Assembly: GCF_900108515.1 (NCBI RefSeq)
Contig: NZ_FNWW01000001.1
Coordinates: 682,001 to 746,000 of the forward strand
DNA from: Halobacillus karajensis
GTDB lineage: Bacteria > Bacillota > Bacilli > Bacillales > Halobacillaceae
Reading direction: 5' to 3'
Length of the DNA: 64,000 nucleotides
Under the pieces are notes generated by a model. That model ran no database searches and was not told the origin of the DNA. It was given only the letters and a program-made list of their open reading frames with translations. Positions 1 to 9,139 of the stretch are shown here, one piece after another (position 1 is the stretch's first letter; the number at the start of each line of letters is the position of its first letter). Both the position numbers and the translations under genes were made by a program.

Positions 1-664
1 GCGCCATCACCGCGCCAGTCAGGGCAATGGGAATTACAGGTTTTTCTAAAAGCGTCTGCATGCTCGGCACTAAACTTCTCTGAGCCGGAACCTTTTGTTC
101 AACCACACGGGTGACAAGACCTGATAGAAACGCAATTGTCGCCAAACCAATACAAACGATAAACATCACGGTAAAACTAGCTTTCTGTACAAGCGTCAAT
201 CCTAAGAAAGGACCGATGACCATGGCAAAATTCATCGACATGGCGAAATAACCAAGTCCTTCTCCCTTTCGCTGTTCAGGAATGATGTCCGCAGCAATGG
301 CTCCTAAAGCAGTTGTTCCCATACCAAAACCAATCCCTTGAATAAACCGGATGACTAATAGAGCAGAGAATGATTCGAACCACAAATATAAGAAAGTGCT
401 CCCGAGAAAAATACTTAAGGCCGTGATGACCACCGGTTTTCTTCCAAACGATTCTGTCCATTGACCTGAAAGCGGACGAATAAAAATGGCAGCAAGAAGA
501 AATACAGTAATCACTAATCCCGCTTTCCCTTCTGCAACACCGATAGATTCCATAGTGTAAATGGGCATGGTAACAAACAATAAGTAAAAAACTAAGAAAA
601 CGAAGAAGTTACTTGCACATACGTTCAAAAAACTTCCTGTCCATAAACGAGGCTTATTTTCCAT
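1..664 (-). CDS. MFS efflux transporter, 3' end outside window
   Basis: N-terminal 221 codons of a major facilitator permease; the C-terminus lies beyond the left edge. The start is the ATG at 664-662, which shares its A with the TGA of the upstream MarR gene (TGATG), so the two are translationally coupled. The protein begins MENKPRLWTGSFLN and shows successive hydrophobic segments. Between helices 2 and 3 it has RPLSGQWTESFGRKP, matching the MFS loop motif A. The pairing resembles the ywoH-ywoG arrangement of Bacillus (MarR plus MFS). A drug or metabolite exporter of the 12- or 14-helix type is likely; the substrate cannot be read from the sequence. Confidence 0.85.
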   Translation of the reverse strand, partial: MENKPRLWTGSFLNVCASNFFVFLVFYLLFVTMPIYTMESIGVAEGKAGLVITVFLLAAIFIRPLSGQWTESFGRKPVVITALSIFLGSTFLYLWFESFSALLVIRFIQGIGFGMGTTALGAIAADIIPEQRKGEGLGYFAMSMNFAMVIGPFLGLTLVQKASFTVMFIVCIGLATIAFLSGLVTRVVEQKVPAQRSLVPSMQTLLEKPVIPIALTGAVMA

Positions 665-1092
665 CAGCATTTCCCCCTTTCTTCAGCAATCATTCGTGAA
701 AGTGTAAGCACATGGCTTTCTAATTCTTCTTCTCTATCCTCCCCGAAACGACTCAACAGGCGTTCTTCCGCCTGCTGAATCGCCTTTTGCCAATATGGAT
801 AGCGTTTTAGCCCGGCTTCGGTCATACGAATATCATTTGTACGTTGATCTTCGCTTTTATATTTTTCAATATATCCGAGGCTTTCAAGCTTCGCAATAGC
901 CCTCGATAGTGGAGGGGCCTCGATGTTCAGACGCTCTTTAAGTTCTGCTTGAGTCAGACAGCCCTCATTGGAATGAATTTTGAACAAAATCGCCCAATGA
1001 GACATAAAGATGTCTTCCCCTTCTAACGCTTCATTCAAATACTGATTCAAATTCCTGGACAACTGTTGGACATGGTGAAAAACTAAGCTCAT
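664..1092 (-). CDS. MarR-family transcriptional regulator
   Basis: A 142-residue winged-helix protein. Helix-turn-helix spans about residues 46-75 (LTQAELKERL, then APPLSRAIAKLESLGYI) and the wing about 79-95 (KSEDQRTNDIRMTEAG), typical of MarR. It overlaps the start of the downstream MFS gene by one base and so almost certainly represses that pump and itself. The ribosome site GGAGGTGC lies just before the ATG at 1092. A perfect 12-bp palindrome at 1111-1122 sits directly upstream and is the probable operator. No Cys pair typical of OhrR is visible, so the inducer is more likely a ligand than an oxidant. Confidence 0.9.
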   Translation of the reverse strand: MSLVFHHVQQLSRNLNQYLNEALEGEDIFMSHWAILFKIHSNEGCLTQAELKERLNIEAPPLSRAIAKLESLGYIEKYKSEDQRTNDIRMTEAGLKRYPYWQKAIQQAEERLLSRFGEDREEELESHVLTLSRMIAEERGKC

Positions 1093-1110
1093 GATAGCAC
1101 CTCCATTTTA

Positions 1111-1122
1111 TTACCTAGGTAA
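1111..1122. promoter_or_regulatory. Palindromic operator for the MarR/MFS operon
   Basis: TTACCTAGGTAA is a perfect 12-bp palindrome. It lies about 20 bp upstream of the marR start codon and just before its ribosome site, the usual place for MarR autorepression. Assignment to this regulator is inference from position. Confidence 0.6.
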
Positions 1123-1584
1123 CGTTTCCAATAAAAAAAGCGCTCTCCTAATGAGAACCCACTGAAAAATAGTATCATAAATCTTCGAAGTTATCTATAC
1201 TCTGTCCTTTGTCGAGAAGAACGAATGAAACCTAATCATTTGTATGGAAGTGCTCCATCCTATTCCATGATCGCCTCTTCTTCTGTATTCGCTTTAGAGA
1301 AGACCACTCCTTTCTTTTACTAAGACGTCCAGGGAATAGCCCCCTCTTTTTAAATCATTTCTTTTATAACCTCGTACACCCCTTTGTATAGCCACCCTTT
1401 CCTATTCATAAATGGTTATAATTCTAGGCACAATAAAAAGAGGCCCGCCAACATGAGCCCCTTTTCTTCATGAGGTTCCATCTGGGATAAGAATACTTAA
1501 ACACTGAAAACCTCTCATTCTCCCAGCATTCCTCTAATCAACATTTACATTTCCACTCTTTAAAACCATCCTAGTGACCTGGAT
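1123..1584. other. Intergenic stretch, no gene seen
   Basis: About 460 bases between the MarR operator and the hxlR stop. No reading frame with a credible start and ribosome site is visible on either strand. A weak inverted repeat (AAAGAGGC with GCCCCTTT) near 1438-1466 could act as a terminator for hxlR. Otherwise nothing recognisable. Confidence 0.5.
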
Positions 1585-1950
1585 TTATAAAATAGAATAG
1601 TGGACATCCTCTTTTTCTTTCCCAACAGTGTCAATATATGCGCGTCCCCACTGGTACATGGACTCTAAGATAGGAATTAATGACTCCCCGTGTTCAGTAA
1701 GAGAGTATTCAACTTTTGGAGGTACGACTCGGTAGACTTCCCGGTGAATGAGTTCATCTTCTTCCAATTCTCGAAGCTGTTTGGTAAGCATTTTTTGTGT
1801 AATTTTCGGCAGCATCCGCTTTAGTTCACCAAAGCGTTTGGTCCCTTCTTTTCCTAAATGCCAAAGGATAATCATTTTCCATTTGCCTCCGATTAAAGCC
1901 AATGTCAGTTCCTTTTCACAATTGAATTCTCGCACTGATTCCTTCGTCAT
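1585..1950 (-). CDS. HxlR-family transcriptional regulator
   Basis: A 121-residue HxlR/YodB-type winged-helix regulator. The start ATG at 1950 is chosen because GGAGG lies 7 bases upstream and the protein then begins [11 protein letters not shown], as in the family; longer in-frame starts run across the operator. Family features are the N-terminal Cys (residue 11), [16 protein letters not shown], and a helix-turn-helix with [21 protein letters not shown]. Several relatives (YodB, CatR, HypR) sense quinones or electrophiles through this Cys. It is divergent from an alcohol dehydrogenase gene across a shared region with a long palindrome, so it probably controls that gene. Confidence 0.9.
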   Translation of the reverse strand: MTKESVREFNCEKELTLALIGGKWKMIILWHLGKEGTKRFGELKRMLPKITQKMLTKQLRELEEDELIHREVYRVVPPKVEYSLTEHGESLIPILESMYQWGRAYIDTVGKEKEDVHYSIL

Positions 1951-1978
1951 TTGTATTCCTCCAATCGAAAATGCCCCA

Positions 1979-2000
1979 ATAGTATCATTCATGATACTAT
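1979..2000. promoter_or_regulatory. Palindrome between hxlR and alcohol dehydrogenase, probable HxlR operator
   Basis: Perfect 10-bp arms around a 2-bp spacer; the core reads AGTATCATTCATGATACT. It lies in the divergent region, 28 bp from the hxlR start. HxlR-family operators are palindromes with GTA/TAC-type half sites, so this fits in symmetry and position. A second partial half site (CATACT) follows at about 2027-2032. Confidence 0.65.
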
Positions 2001-2092
2001 GTGCTTTTAAAGTGCGTACTAACATCATACTTCTAAAAGATATACAATGAAAACCGTAACAGATCATCATTACAAATAAGGAGGCTTTTATT

Positions 2093-3265
2093 ATGAGTCG
2101 ATTCACGATCCCGCGAGATATTTATTTCGAGGAAAATGCCCTGGAAGTGTTACGGTCATTGGAAGGGGAAAAAGCCGTACTTGTCATTGGAGGAGGTTCT
2201 GTTAAAAAAAACGGAAACCTTACAAAAATTCAGGAGCATTTAGCTGCTGCCGATATAGAAACAGAAGTATTGGAAGGATACAACACAGAGCCTACCGCTG
2301 AAATGGTAAAACAAGGGGCGAAAAAACTGGAATCGATAAAGCCTGATTGGATTATTGGCATCGGGGGCGGCTCTGCCATGGACGCTGCAAAAGCGATCTG
2401 GCTCTTTTATGAGCACCCGGACCTGTCATTTGAGGATGCCACTAAACCTTTTGAACTTCCACGCCTTCGGACTAAAGCAAAATTTGCGGGTATTCCGACT
2501 ACCAGCGGAAGCGCTTCTGAAGTTTCCAACCTTTCTGTTGTAGCGGATGAAAAGACGAATATTAAATACCCATTGGCAGATTTCGAACTAACCCCAGATA
2601 TCGCAATCATTGATCCGGTCATGATCGAAAGCCTGCCCAAACACATCGCTGCTTATACTGGCATGGACGCGTTCACACATACGATCGAATCTTATGTTGC
2701 TAAGCCTCGGACTGTCTATACGGATATCCTCGCCCTTGGAAGCGCAGAAGTGATCAAAGAGAACTTACTCGCTTCTTATCAAGGCGACCAAGAAGCTGCC
2801 AAACAAATGCATAGTATTCAAGCTATGGCTGGAATGGCGTTTGCGAATGCGGTGCTCGGAAACGTGCATAGTCTGGCCCATAAAAGCGGCCCGACTTTCA
2901 ACATTCCACACGGCTATGCCAATGCGATTTACTTGCCGTATGTGATTCAATTCAACCGTGCTGTTGTGGAAGATCGTTTTGCAACGATTGCCGAACGTCT
3001 AGGACTTAAAGGTGAGACAGACGCTGAATTAACAGATGCTCTTATAGAGTATATCTACCAATTAAACAAAGACCTCGGACTCGCCACTACCCTTCAGGAC
3101 TACGGCGTTTCGGAAGAAGATTTCAACGAACACCTCGATACTATGGCGAAAAACGCAATGGATGACCCATGTACGAGTACCAATCCGCGTGAAACATCTT
3201 TAGAGCAAATGAAGAACCTTTATAAGGCTTCATTCTATGGACAGGAATCCTTAGTCACTGTATAA
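2093..3265 (+). CDS. Iron-containing alcohol dehydrogenase
   Basis: A 390-residue group III alcohol dehydrogenase that reversibly oxidises an alcohol with NAD(P)[11 protein letters not shown] (91-100) is the family nucleotide-binding signature. The metal ligands can be placed by family spacing at Asp192 and His196 ([11 protein letters not shown]), His259 and His273 ([10 protein letters not shown]). Length matches the family. AAGGAGG precedes the ATG. The sequence resembles the alcohol dehydrogenase half of AdhE and butanol dehydrogenases; the true substrate is unknown. Divergent transcription from an HxlR regulator suggests induction by aldehydes or electrophiles. An imperfect cre-like sequence (TGAAAACCGTAACA) sits at 2046-2059. 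Confidence 0.93.
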   Translation: MSRFTIPRDIYFEENALEVLRSLEGEKAVLVIGGGSVKKNGNLTKIQEHLAAADIETEVLEGYNTEPTAEMVKQGAKKLESIKPDWIIGIGGGSAMDAAKAIWLFYEHPDLSFEDATKPFELPRLRTKAKFAGIPTTSGSASEVSNLSVVADEKTNIKYPLADFELTPDIAIIDPVMIESLPKHIAAYTGMDAFTHTIESYVAKPRTVYTDILALGSAEVIKENLLASYQGDQEAAKQMHSIQAMAGMAFANAVLGNVHSLAHKSGPTFNIPHGYANAIYLPYVIQFNRAVVEDRFATIAERLGLKGETDAELTDALIEYIYQLNKDLGLATTLQDYGVSEEDFNEHLDTMAKNAMDDPCTSTNPRETSLEQMKNLYKASFYGQESLVTV

Positions 3266-3283
3266 AAAAATAGAACCCTTATA

Positions 3284-3323
3284 AAAAAACTGAGCTTAGA
3301 AAAATAAACTAAGCTCAGTTTTT
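3284..3323 (+). terminator. Terminator after the alcohol dehydrogenase gene
   Basis: An 11-bp perfect stem (ACTGAGCTTAG with its complement) around a 9-base loop, A-rich before and T-run after, starting 18 bases past the stop. Confidence 0.85.
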
Positions 3324-3712
3324 CTCTTATGAAGAGATAATACTATAAAGTAACCTCCCTCCAATCGTGTTTTTACTTTCTTACCTCCCCCCTGATGAAT
3401 CAGATAATTTTCCGAATATTGAAATATTAGTAAAACTCAGCGCAACTTCTCCTTTCTATTTTATTTTATTGAATCAAGCATTTTTGAGCCTCATTTCTTA
3501 ATCAAATTGGACTCCACGAAACTCGTTGGAGGCGCAAGAGCATTTCCTTCAATTTAAGGGAATCATACTCAACTTTATTCTTTCCTCATTAATAAACTTT
3601 TAGGGATAAATGCTCTGTGAAATGTATGTGAATTCACAAGAGTTAAAGGGTTGAATAAGAGAATTGAACAGAACATAAGATTTCACAACAGCTTTCATAA
3701 GGAGGAGGATTT
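3324..3712. other. Intergenic stretch, no gene seen
   Basis: About 390 bases. A small hairpin (CTCCA with TGGAG) lies at about 3511-3531. No credible open frame or RNA family is recognised. The ribosome site GGAGGAGG at 3701-3708 belongs to the next gene. Confidence 0.5.
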
Positions 3713-4183
3713 TTGAAAATCTTAAGAAATGGCATCGTTTGGATTGCACTGGCTGTGGTTTCAGTTATAGGGATAGCTGTATATAGTTACTATCATTATA
3801 ATTTTTCGTTAGATTATGAATCCCAACAGAATAAGGAATGGGCCGGGGAAGAAAAAATGGAACCACAAAAGGATGATGCAACAACCGAAGATCTTCTTGT
3901 AAAGTTATTACGGCCAAAAATTAATAAAATCGTAAAAAATAAAGAAGGTGGAAACGTTCATTGGACATGGAATAAAATAGAAAGTTTATACTATTATGAC
4001 CATTTGAATAAAGGCACGACCATTAGCAAGGATAAAGATTGGTTTGAGCTCACAGCGAGCATAAATGTGTCATCCAAAACGTCAGAAGACCCCCTAGGGA
4101 AAAGAATTCAATTGAAAATCACCCCCCCTTCAGCAGGAGAGAATATAAGTGATACGACCATACAATTAATTGGTTATCAATGA
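3713..4183 (+). CDS. Hypothetical membrane-anchored or secreted protein
   Basis: A 156-residue protein starting at TTG 3713, set by a strong GGAGGAGG 4 bases upstream. Residues 7-27 form one hydrophobic segment after MKILRN, a signal anchor or uncleaved signal. The rest is charged and polar, with an acidic/lysine-rich linker (about 36-60) followed by a soluble domain. I do not recognise the family. It stands alone, between a terminator and a decayed DUF2935 gene. It could be a small extracellular lipid- or wall-associated domain, but there is no lipobox Cys. Confidence 0.7.
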   Translation: MKILRNGIVWIALAVVSVIGIAVYSYYHYNFSLDYESQQNKEWAGEEKMEPQKDDATTEDLLVKLLRPKINKIVKNKEGGNVHWTWNKIESLYYYDHLNKGTTISKDKDWFELTASINVSSKTSEDPLGKRIQLKITPPSAGENISDTTIQLIGYQ

Positions 4184-4423
4184 TATTTTTGATTTTCCTT
4201 ATTCCTTTCATTTTCTGCCCTCTTCCTAGCAACTGGCACACTATATGAACGTTAGGTATATATTAAGATATTTTAATTTCCATGGATTGAAGCTCTTTTA
4301 TCTCTCGTGATAAGTCTCCGATGTTTGATTTGAATCTATTTTAATCAGGTCAAAGATTTTGAGAATATTCCTCTGTTCTTATCATACGGTTAATTGACAG
4401 GTTTTGCTTAGGAGGTCATTTAT

Positions 4424-5249
4424 ATTAGGAACCATTATGAAATATCCATTTATGAAGAACATAGCTTTTGGCTTGAAATTTTAGAGGATCATGCCCACTT
4501 TATCCACGACTTCTTGTCCCCCTCAGAAATAAAATGGGTTAGGATAGCCTCACAGTTTATTCAAGGTTTTAAACAATTGAGACAAAGGTTAAAAGGGATG
4601 TCAGAAACTTTACCCGACAATTCCCCAATCATGATAAATTTTGCACGAGAAAGTTATCAGGTAGCATCCTCCTACTTCAACACTCCAAAGTCTTCGTATT
4701 TTAAATAAAGTCAATTTAAACCTTACCCCTACTTACTTAAATGGGACCTTAAATGAAAATCAAGAATACCTTCGTCTATTGAATTATTATGTTCTCGGTA
4801 AAAAAGCAGATGAATTGTCCCTTGTCCACTTACTGGACTTATGGTTAGAAGATCAACTTGGCCACGCTCTTTTATTACAAAATAGTTTGGATCCTATTGA
4901 GATTCCCTTGGCCAAAGAAGCAGAATTTTTCATACAAGGCTTTAGAGCACATATGGTAAAAAACCATACGATCAAGGGATATTTGCGCTTTTTGGAGAAT
5001 GGATTCCCTGGTCAACAACTTTTTTCAAAACAAGTTGGTGAAACAGTTGCCGGATTCAATCAATTAGTTGAGAAAGTGATCCTTTTATATAAAAATGATA
5101 ACGTTTTCAACCGGACGACTCTTCGTTTTTTAGAACACCATTTCCCTGAATCCTGCTATTTTTTAATTAAACTCGCTAATTTTGAACCCGAACTAAAGGC
5201 TCTAGCTAAATGCAGTCTTACAAAACCATCTTTTCATTCTCTTCCTTAA
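4424..5249 (+). pseudogene. Decayed DUF2935-family gene (frameshift, lost start codon)
   Basis: Two frames join into one DUF2935-like protein of about 274 residues. The first part (codons from 4424 to about 4690) encodes YEEHSFWLEILEDHAHFIHD, and the second (about 4683-5249) encodes LNLTPTYLNGTLNENQEYL and later WLEDQLGHALLL. Removing one base near 4679-4692 restores a single frame. A good ribosome site (AGGAGG, 4410-4415) is followed at 8 bases by ATT, where an ATG is expected; no ATG, GTG or TTG lies in frame until a TTG at 4514, after the first conserved block. DUF2935 is a helical, often duplicated domain with conserved His/Glu residues. Two independent lesions make loss of function likely. 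Confidence 0.75.
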
Positions 5250-5654
5250 GTGCTTTAAACTCCTTAACTACTTGATCAAAAGTCTAAAGCCACACCCTAA
5301 CGGTGAACTAGACAGGTTTCAGAATTCCCTTATCCCTAGCAGCAAGTGTTCCTAATCATTCAAAAGACAAAAAAGAAATTCCTCCCATAAAAAAGCTCTC
5401 TCTCACAGACTTTAACCAAAAAGAATTTCTTTACTAGGATAGTTCCAGGATCAGGAGTTTGTTTGGGCACACGCCCTCGACAGTATAGCCAAGCTTTATT
5501 AGTAACGGAGCTTATAAGAGTTCTTCTATCAATCACTACATGTTATGTCGTCTATTCTATTGCAATTCGCTTAACTTCTCCCCCTTTTTCAATGAATAAT
5601 TAAACGATGGCTATTCCTCATTTACATCAATTTTAAGATAATTATTTATTCAAC
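5250..5654. other. Intergenic stretch, no gene seen
   Basis: About 400 bases after the DUF2935 pseudogene. All frames are interrupted and no ribosome site precedes a usable start. I see no RNA family. Confidence 0.5.
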
Positions 5655-5704
5655 AAAAAACACGGATTCTATTTATCGTTTATAAATGGAATCCGTGTTT
5701 TTTG
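5655..5704. terminator. Terminator of the DUF2200 gene
   Basis: A 10-bp stem (ACACGGATTC with its complement) with about 19 bases of loop, flanked by an A-run on one side and a T-run on the other. It lies immediately past the stop of the minus-strand DUF2200 gene and could also work in the other direction. Confidence 0.8.
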
Positions 5705-5711
5705 GTTTTAA

Positions 5712-6065
5712 TTATGATTTCCGCAAAATCTTTTCCATCGCTTTCCCCTTTGCTAACTCATCGATCAGCTTATCCAAATAACGAATTTCCTGCATCGTTG
5801 ATTCTTCGATGTCTTCTACTCGCACACCGCAAATCACACCTTTAATCATGGCACGTGAAGGATTCAGTTGAGGAGCTTCTGCAAAAAAGGTCTCAAAGTC
5901 TGTCTGTTTTTCCAGATGCGCTTCTAGCTCTTCCTGGTTATATCCTGTCAGCCAACAGATGATTTCATCGACTTCTGCTTTCGCGCGGCCTTTTTTTTCC
6001 GCCTTCCTAACATAATGGGGATACACATTTGCGAAACTCATTGTATAAATCTTATGTTTCGTCAT
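5712..6065 (-). CDS. DUF2200 domain-containing protein
   Basis: A 117-residue protein beginning [19 protein letters not shown] with [11 protein letters not shown] and later [12 protein letters not shown]. These are the conserved blocks of DUF2200, a small bacterial family of unknown function. Length is typical and AGGAG precedes the ATG. It is monocistronic with its own terminator. No catalytic motif can be named. Confidence 0.85.
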   Translation of the reverse strand: MTKHKIYTMSFANVYPHYVRKAEKKGRAKAEVDEIICWLTGYNQEELEAHLEKQTDFETFFAEAPQLNPSRAMIKGVICGVRVEDIEESTMQEIRYLDKLIDELAKGKAMEKILRKS

Positions 6066-6405
6066 GCTACATTTCTCCTTTCATTTTTTTGATTCATTAT
6101 TCCCAATTATATCATTCATCGTTCTATGATTTTTTGCTTATAGCTGCCTTTTGAAATTACTCCTCCGCTAAATTACGATCGATATATCTTTTATAAGCTG
6201 CTTCTTCATTTTGTAACCTTTAAATGGATAAAAAGGCCAAGGAAGAATCACCTTTCCTTACGGCCCGGACAAAAGACAAAGAGAATATTTCATTATGATT
6301 CAGGACTATATACGTGTTCCAAATTCCTCAAAATCCCATGGAAAAATACATGAAACTCCTATAGCAGGAAAGACTGAAAGAAACGAGTTATTCAGGAGGT
6401 AACTT
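6066..6405. other. Intergenic stretch between DUF2200 and oxidoreductase genes
   Basis: About 340 bases holding the divergent upstream regions. A short inverted repeat (AAGGAA with TTTCCTT) is near 6239-6260. No open frame with a ribosome site and no clear consensus promoter beyond AT-rich sequence. Confidence 0.4.
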
Positions 6406-7994
6406 ATGGAACAGCAGGATAGATGGACAAAACCAGAACCTTTATGGCGTGAGGAAATTTCCTTACCTAAATTTGAGGCATTGAACGAAGATAAGGCAAC
6501 AGAGGTTGCGATTGTAGGAGGAGGAATCACCGGGATCACCACAGCTTACCTCTTAGCCAAGGCTGGCAAAAAGGTAACCCTCTTAGAAGCCGATGAATTA
6601 ATGAATGGGACCACAGGCCATACAACAGCCAAGGTTACGGCACAGCACGGATTAATCTACAATGAATTGATCCAACACTTTGGTGAAGAAGAAGCATCCT
6701 TATATTATCAGGCTCAAATGGATGCCTTACAATCCATGGAAGAATGGGTAAAGAAATACGAGATCGATTGTAATTGGGAGAAAGAAGATGCCTATTTATA
6801 TGCCACCACCCAAAAAGGGGCTCATAAACTAGAAAAAGAATTCGAAGCCTATCAAAAACTCGGCATCCCAGGCGGGACACAGGATGCTTTACCTTTTGAT
6901 GTAGAGACTACGAAAGCACTCAGCATGAAGAATCAAGCTCGCTTCCATCCAATTAAATACTTGTTAGCCCTCATTAAAGAGTTTACTAAAATGGGGGGGA
7001 AATCTTTGAGCATACCAAGGCTGTTGATTTAAAAGAAAATGACCGTATCGAAATTGAAACCGGCAAGGGGCACACCGTCGCTTGCGAAAAAGTGGTCTCC
7101 TGTAGCCATTTTCCTTTTTACGATGGGAAAGGCTTTTATTTCAGTCGAATGTATGCAGACCGTTCTTACGTCCTAGCTATTGAACCAAAAAAAGATATTC
7201 CGGATGGTATGTATTTATCGATTGATGACCCCAAGCGCTCGATAAGGACTGCCGATTATGAAGGGACTCCTGTCCTGCTGATAGGTGGGGAAAGCCATAA
7301 AACCGGTCAGGGGGTTGACACTTCTTTCCATTATAGGGCATTGGAAGAATTTGCAGCACAAACCTTCGGTATCAAAAAGAAAGTCTTTCATTGGTCGGCA
7401 CAGGATCTAATCACATTAGATAAAGTACCTTATATCGGCCCAATCACCCGGAATAATGATCGTGTTTTTATTGCCACAGGCTTCCGCAAGTGGGGAATGA
7501 CAAACGGGACATTAGCCGCAAAATTGATTGGTCATTATATACTCGGCGAAGATTCTCTTTTCCATAAGCTATTTCAACCGTCTAGATTCAAATCAGATCC
7601 AAGCATGAAACAATTCTTGTCCCAAAATTTCGATGTAGCCGCCCACCTTGTCGATGGTAAACTCGAACTAGTGGCAGATCGACCAAACTCCTTAAAGAAA
7701 GGAGAAGGAATGCCTGTCCAATGGCATGGAGAACGAGCGGGTGCTTATAGAGACGAAGAAGGGAAGCTGCATGTTTTAGACACCACCTGTACCCACATGG
7801 GGTGCGAAGTGGAATGGAACAGCGCTGAACACACTTGGGATTGTCCTTGTCATGGTTCCCGCTTCAATTATGATGGGGCTGTAGTTGAAGGGCCTGCCGA
7901 TAAACCGCTAATGAAGATTGCTATCGAAGAAAATCATGAAGTTCCTCCCCACATGAACGAAAGTAAGCAAGACGAGCATGGAGAACAACCTTAA
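6406..7994 (+). pseudogene. yhfW: FAD-dependent oxidoreductase with C-terminal Rieske domain (YhfW type), frameshifted
   Basis: The two halves of one YhfW-like gene lie in adjacent frames (6406-7032 and about 7002-7994). The first carries the FAD-binding AIVGGGITGITTAYLLAKAG and the DAO fold. The second completes the DAO fold and ends in a Rieske [2Fe-2S] domain with CTHMGC and CPCHGSRF ligand pairs. The break is at a run of seven G (6993-6999). One more G would give a continuous 529-residue protein reading MGGEIFEHTKAVDL across the junction. AGGAGG precedes the ATG. Either real one-base slippage or a homopolymer sequencing error; the rest of the frame is well conserved, so the lesion is recent or artificial. 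Confidence 0.85.
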
Positions 7995-7995
7995 G

Positions 7996-8029
7996 CATTG
8001 CACGGCCCGATGCGGGCTGTGCATTTTTT
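7996..8029 (+). terminator. Terminator after the YhfW-type gene
   Basis: An 11-bp GC-rich stem (TGCACGGCCCG with CGGGCTGTGCA, one G-T pair) with a 3-base loop followed by six T. Confidence 0.88.
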
Positions 8030-8101
8030 CTGCTTCTTCTTTGAATGGGTGATATAATAGAGCGGATATTATACACCTTACACGACGAAAGGGTCCTCTA
8101 C

Positions 8102-9007
8102 ATGATAAATGAACAAAAAATTGGTACTCTATATACTTCTGGCGCCTACATTCTCTGGGGAATCCTCCCCATTTATTGGAAGTTGATTCAGGAGATTCCG
8201 GCCTTTGAAATCCTTTCTCACCGGATCGTCTGGTCCTTCATCTTCATGGGGCTGATCATCCTCTTGACACGTAAACATAAAGCCTTTTTAAAGGAACTTC
8301 GGCAAATCGTACAACATAAAAAACAGTTGATTGGAATTACACTCGCCTCTGTTACGATTAGTATCAACTGGGTGACCTACATACTAGCCGTCAATACGGA
8401 CCATGTCATTGAAGCAAGCCTTGGCTATTATATTAATCCGCTTGTTAGTATATTGCTTGGCATGATTGTACTGAAAGAGAAATTCTCAAAGGCCCAGTGG
8501 CTCGCCTTTTTCCTAGCCGTGCTGGGTGTTGTTTATATGACAATAAACTTCGGATCCGTTCCCTGGCTTGCTTTATTACTGGCTTTCAGTTTTGGAGCTT
8601 ATGGTTTATTAAAAAAACTGGTCCCCCTAAATGCCCTGTTCGGCTTGACGATCGAAACATTAATCGTCACTCCTTTAGCGATGGCCTTTCTGTTCCAACA
8701 ACAGAGTGGACAATGGTCTACCATTGACTTCTGGTCACTGACAACTATACTCGTTTTCGGTGCGGGGGTTATCACCGCAATTCCTTTGCTATTATTTTCA
8801 GCAGGTGCCAAAAGGATCCCGTTATCCATGGTCGGATTTCTGCAATATATTGCTCCAACCATTATGCTAGTCATTGGCGTTTTCCTTTACGATGAGCCTT
8901 TTACGAACGTTCACGCTGTATCTTTCACGCTCATCTGGGCAGGTCTTGCCGTTTATACCGTTACAAGGATTAAGCGGTTGAAGAAATATGAAATGAAGGC
9001 AAGTTGA
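8102..9007 (+). CDS. rarD: RarD-type EamA-family permease
   Basis: A 301-residue ten-helix drug/metabolite transporter of the RarD branch, recognised by YTSGAYILWGILPIYWKL at the N-terminus and ISINWVTYILAVN. The ATG at 8102 is preferred over an in-frame ATG at 8045. Homologues begin at this point, and the earlier one lies directly over a TATAAT (8053-8058) that fits as the promoter -10. GAAAGGG precedes 8102. RarD proteins are probable exporters or importers in the plasma membrane; substrate unknown. Confidence 0.9.
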   Translation: MINEQKIGTLYTSGAYILWGILPIYWKLIQEIPAFEILSHRIVWSFIFMGLIILLTRKHKAFLKELRQIVQHKKQLIGITLASVTISINWVTYILAVNTDHVIEASLGYYINPLVSILLGMIVLKEKFSKAQWLAFFLAVLGVVYMTINFGSVPWLALLLAFSFGAYGLLKKLVPLNALFGLTIETLIVTPLAMAFLFQQQSGQWSTIDFWSLTTILVFGAGVITAIPLLLFSAGAKRIPLSMVGFLQYIAPTIMLVIGVFLYDEPFTNVHAVSFTLIWAGLAVYTVTRIKRLKKYEMKAS

Positions 9008-9081
9008 CGGGGATACGAAGAGTAGTAAGAAGTACAGGCATCACTTATTACTTAACCATTTCTATTCCTATCGTTTAGAGT

Positions 9082-9117
9082 GGAAAGGGGTCCAGGGAAA
9101 ATCCTGAACCCCTTTCC
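9082..9117. terminator. Bidirectional terminator between rarD and the renalase-like gene
   Basis: A long stem of GGAAAGGGGTCCAGG against CCTGAACCCCTTTCC with one mismatch and a short A-rich loop, placed between two convergent genes. Confidence 0.8.
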
Positions 9118-9139
9118 GATCAACAAAACGGATGAATCA

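Noticed and set aside
2046-2059. cre-like TGAAAACCGTAACA before the alcohol dehydrogenase
   Set aside because: It misses the invariant central G, so only noted in passing, not called as a site.
5440-5600. Possible P450-like remnant (PGSGVCLGT on the plus strand)
   Set aside because: Only a few residues fit and the surrounding frame is not conserved; chance similarity is as likely.
6993-7005. Programmed -1 frameshift in the YhfW-type gene
   Set aside because: The G-run is slippery, but there is no downstream stem or pseudoknot I can see and homologues use one frame; a lost G is the simpler reading.
8045-8101. Longer RarD N-terminus from an ATG at 8045
   Set aside because: The added codons lie over a TATAAT -10 box and have no ribosome site; the family start is at 8102.
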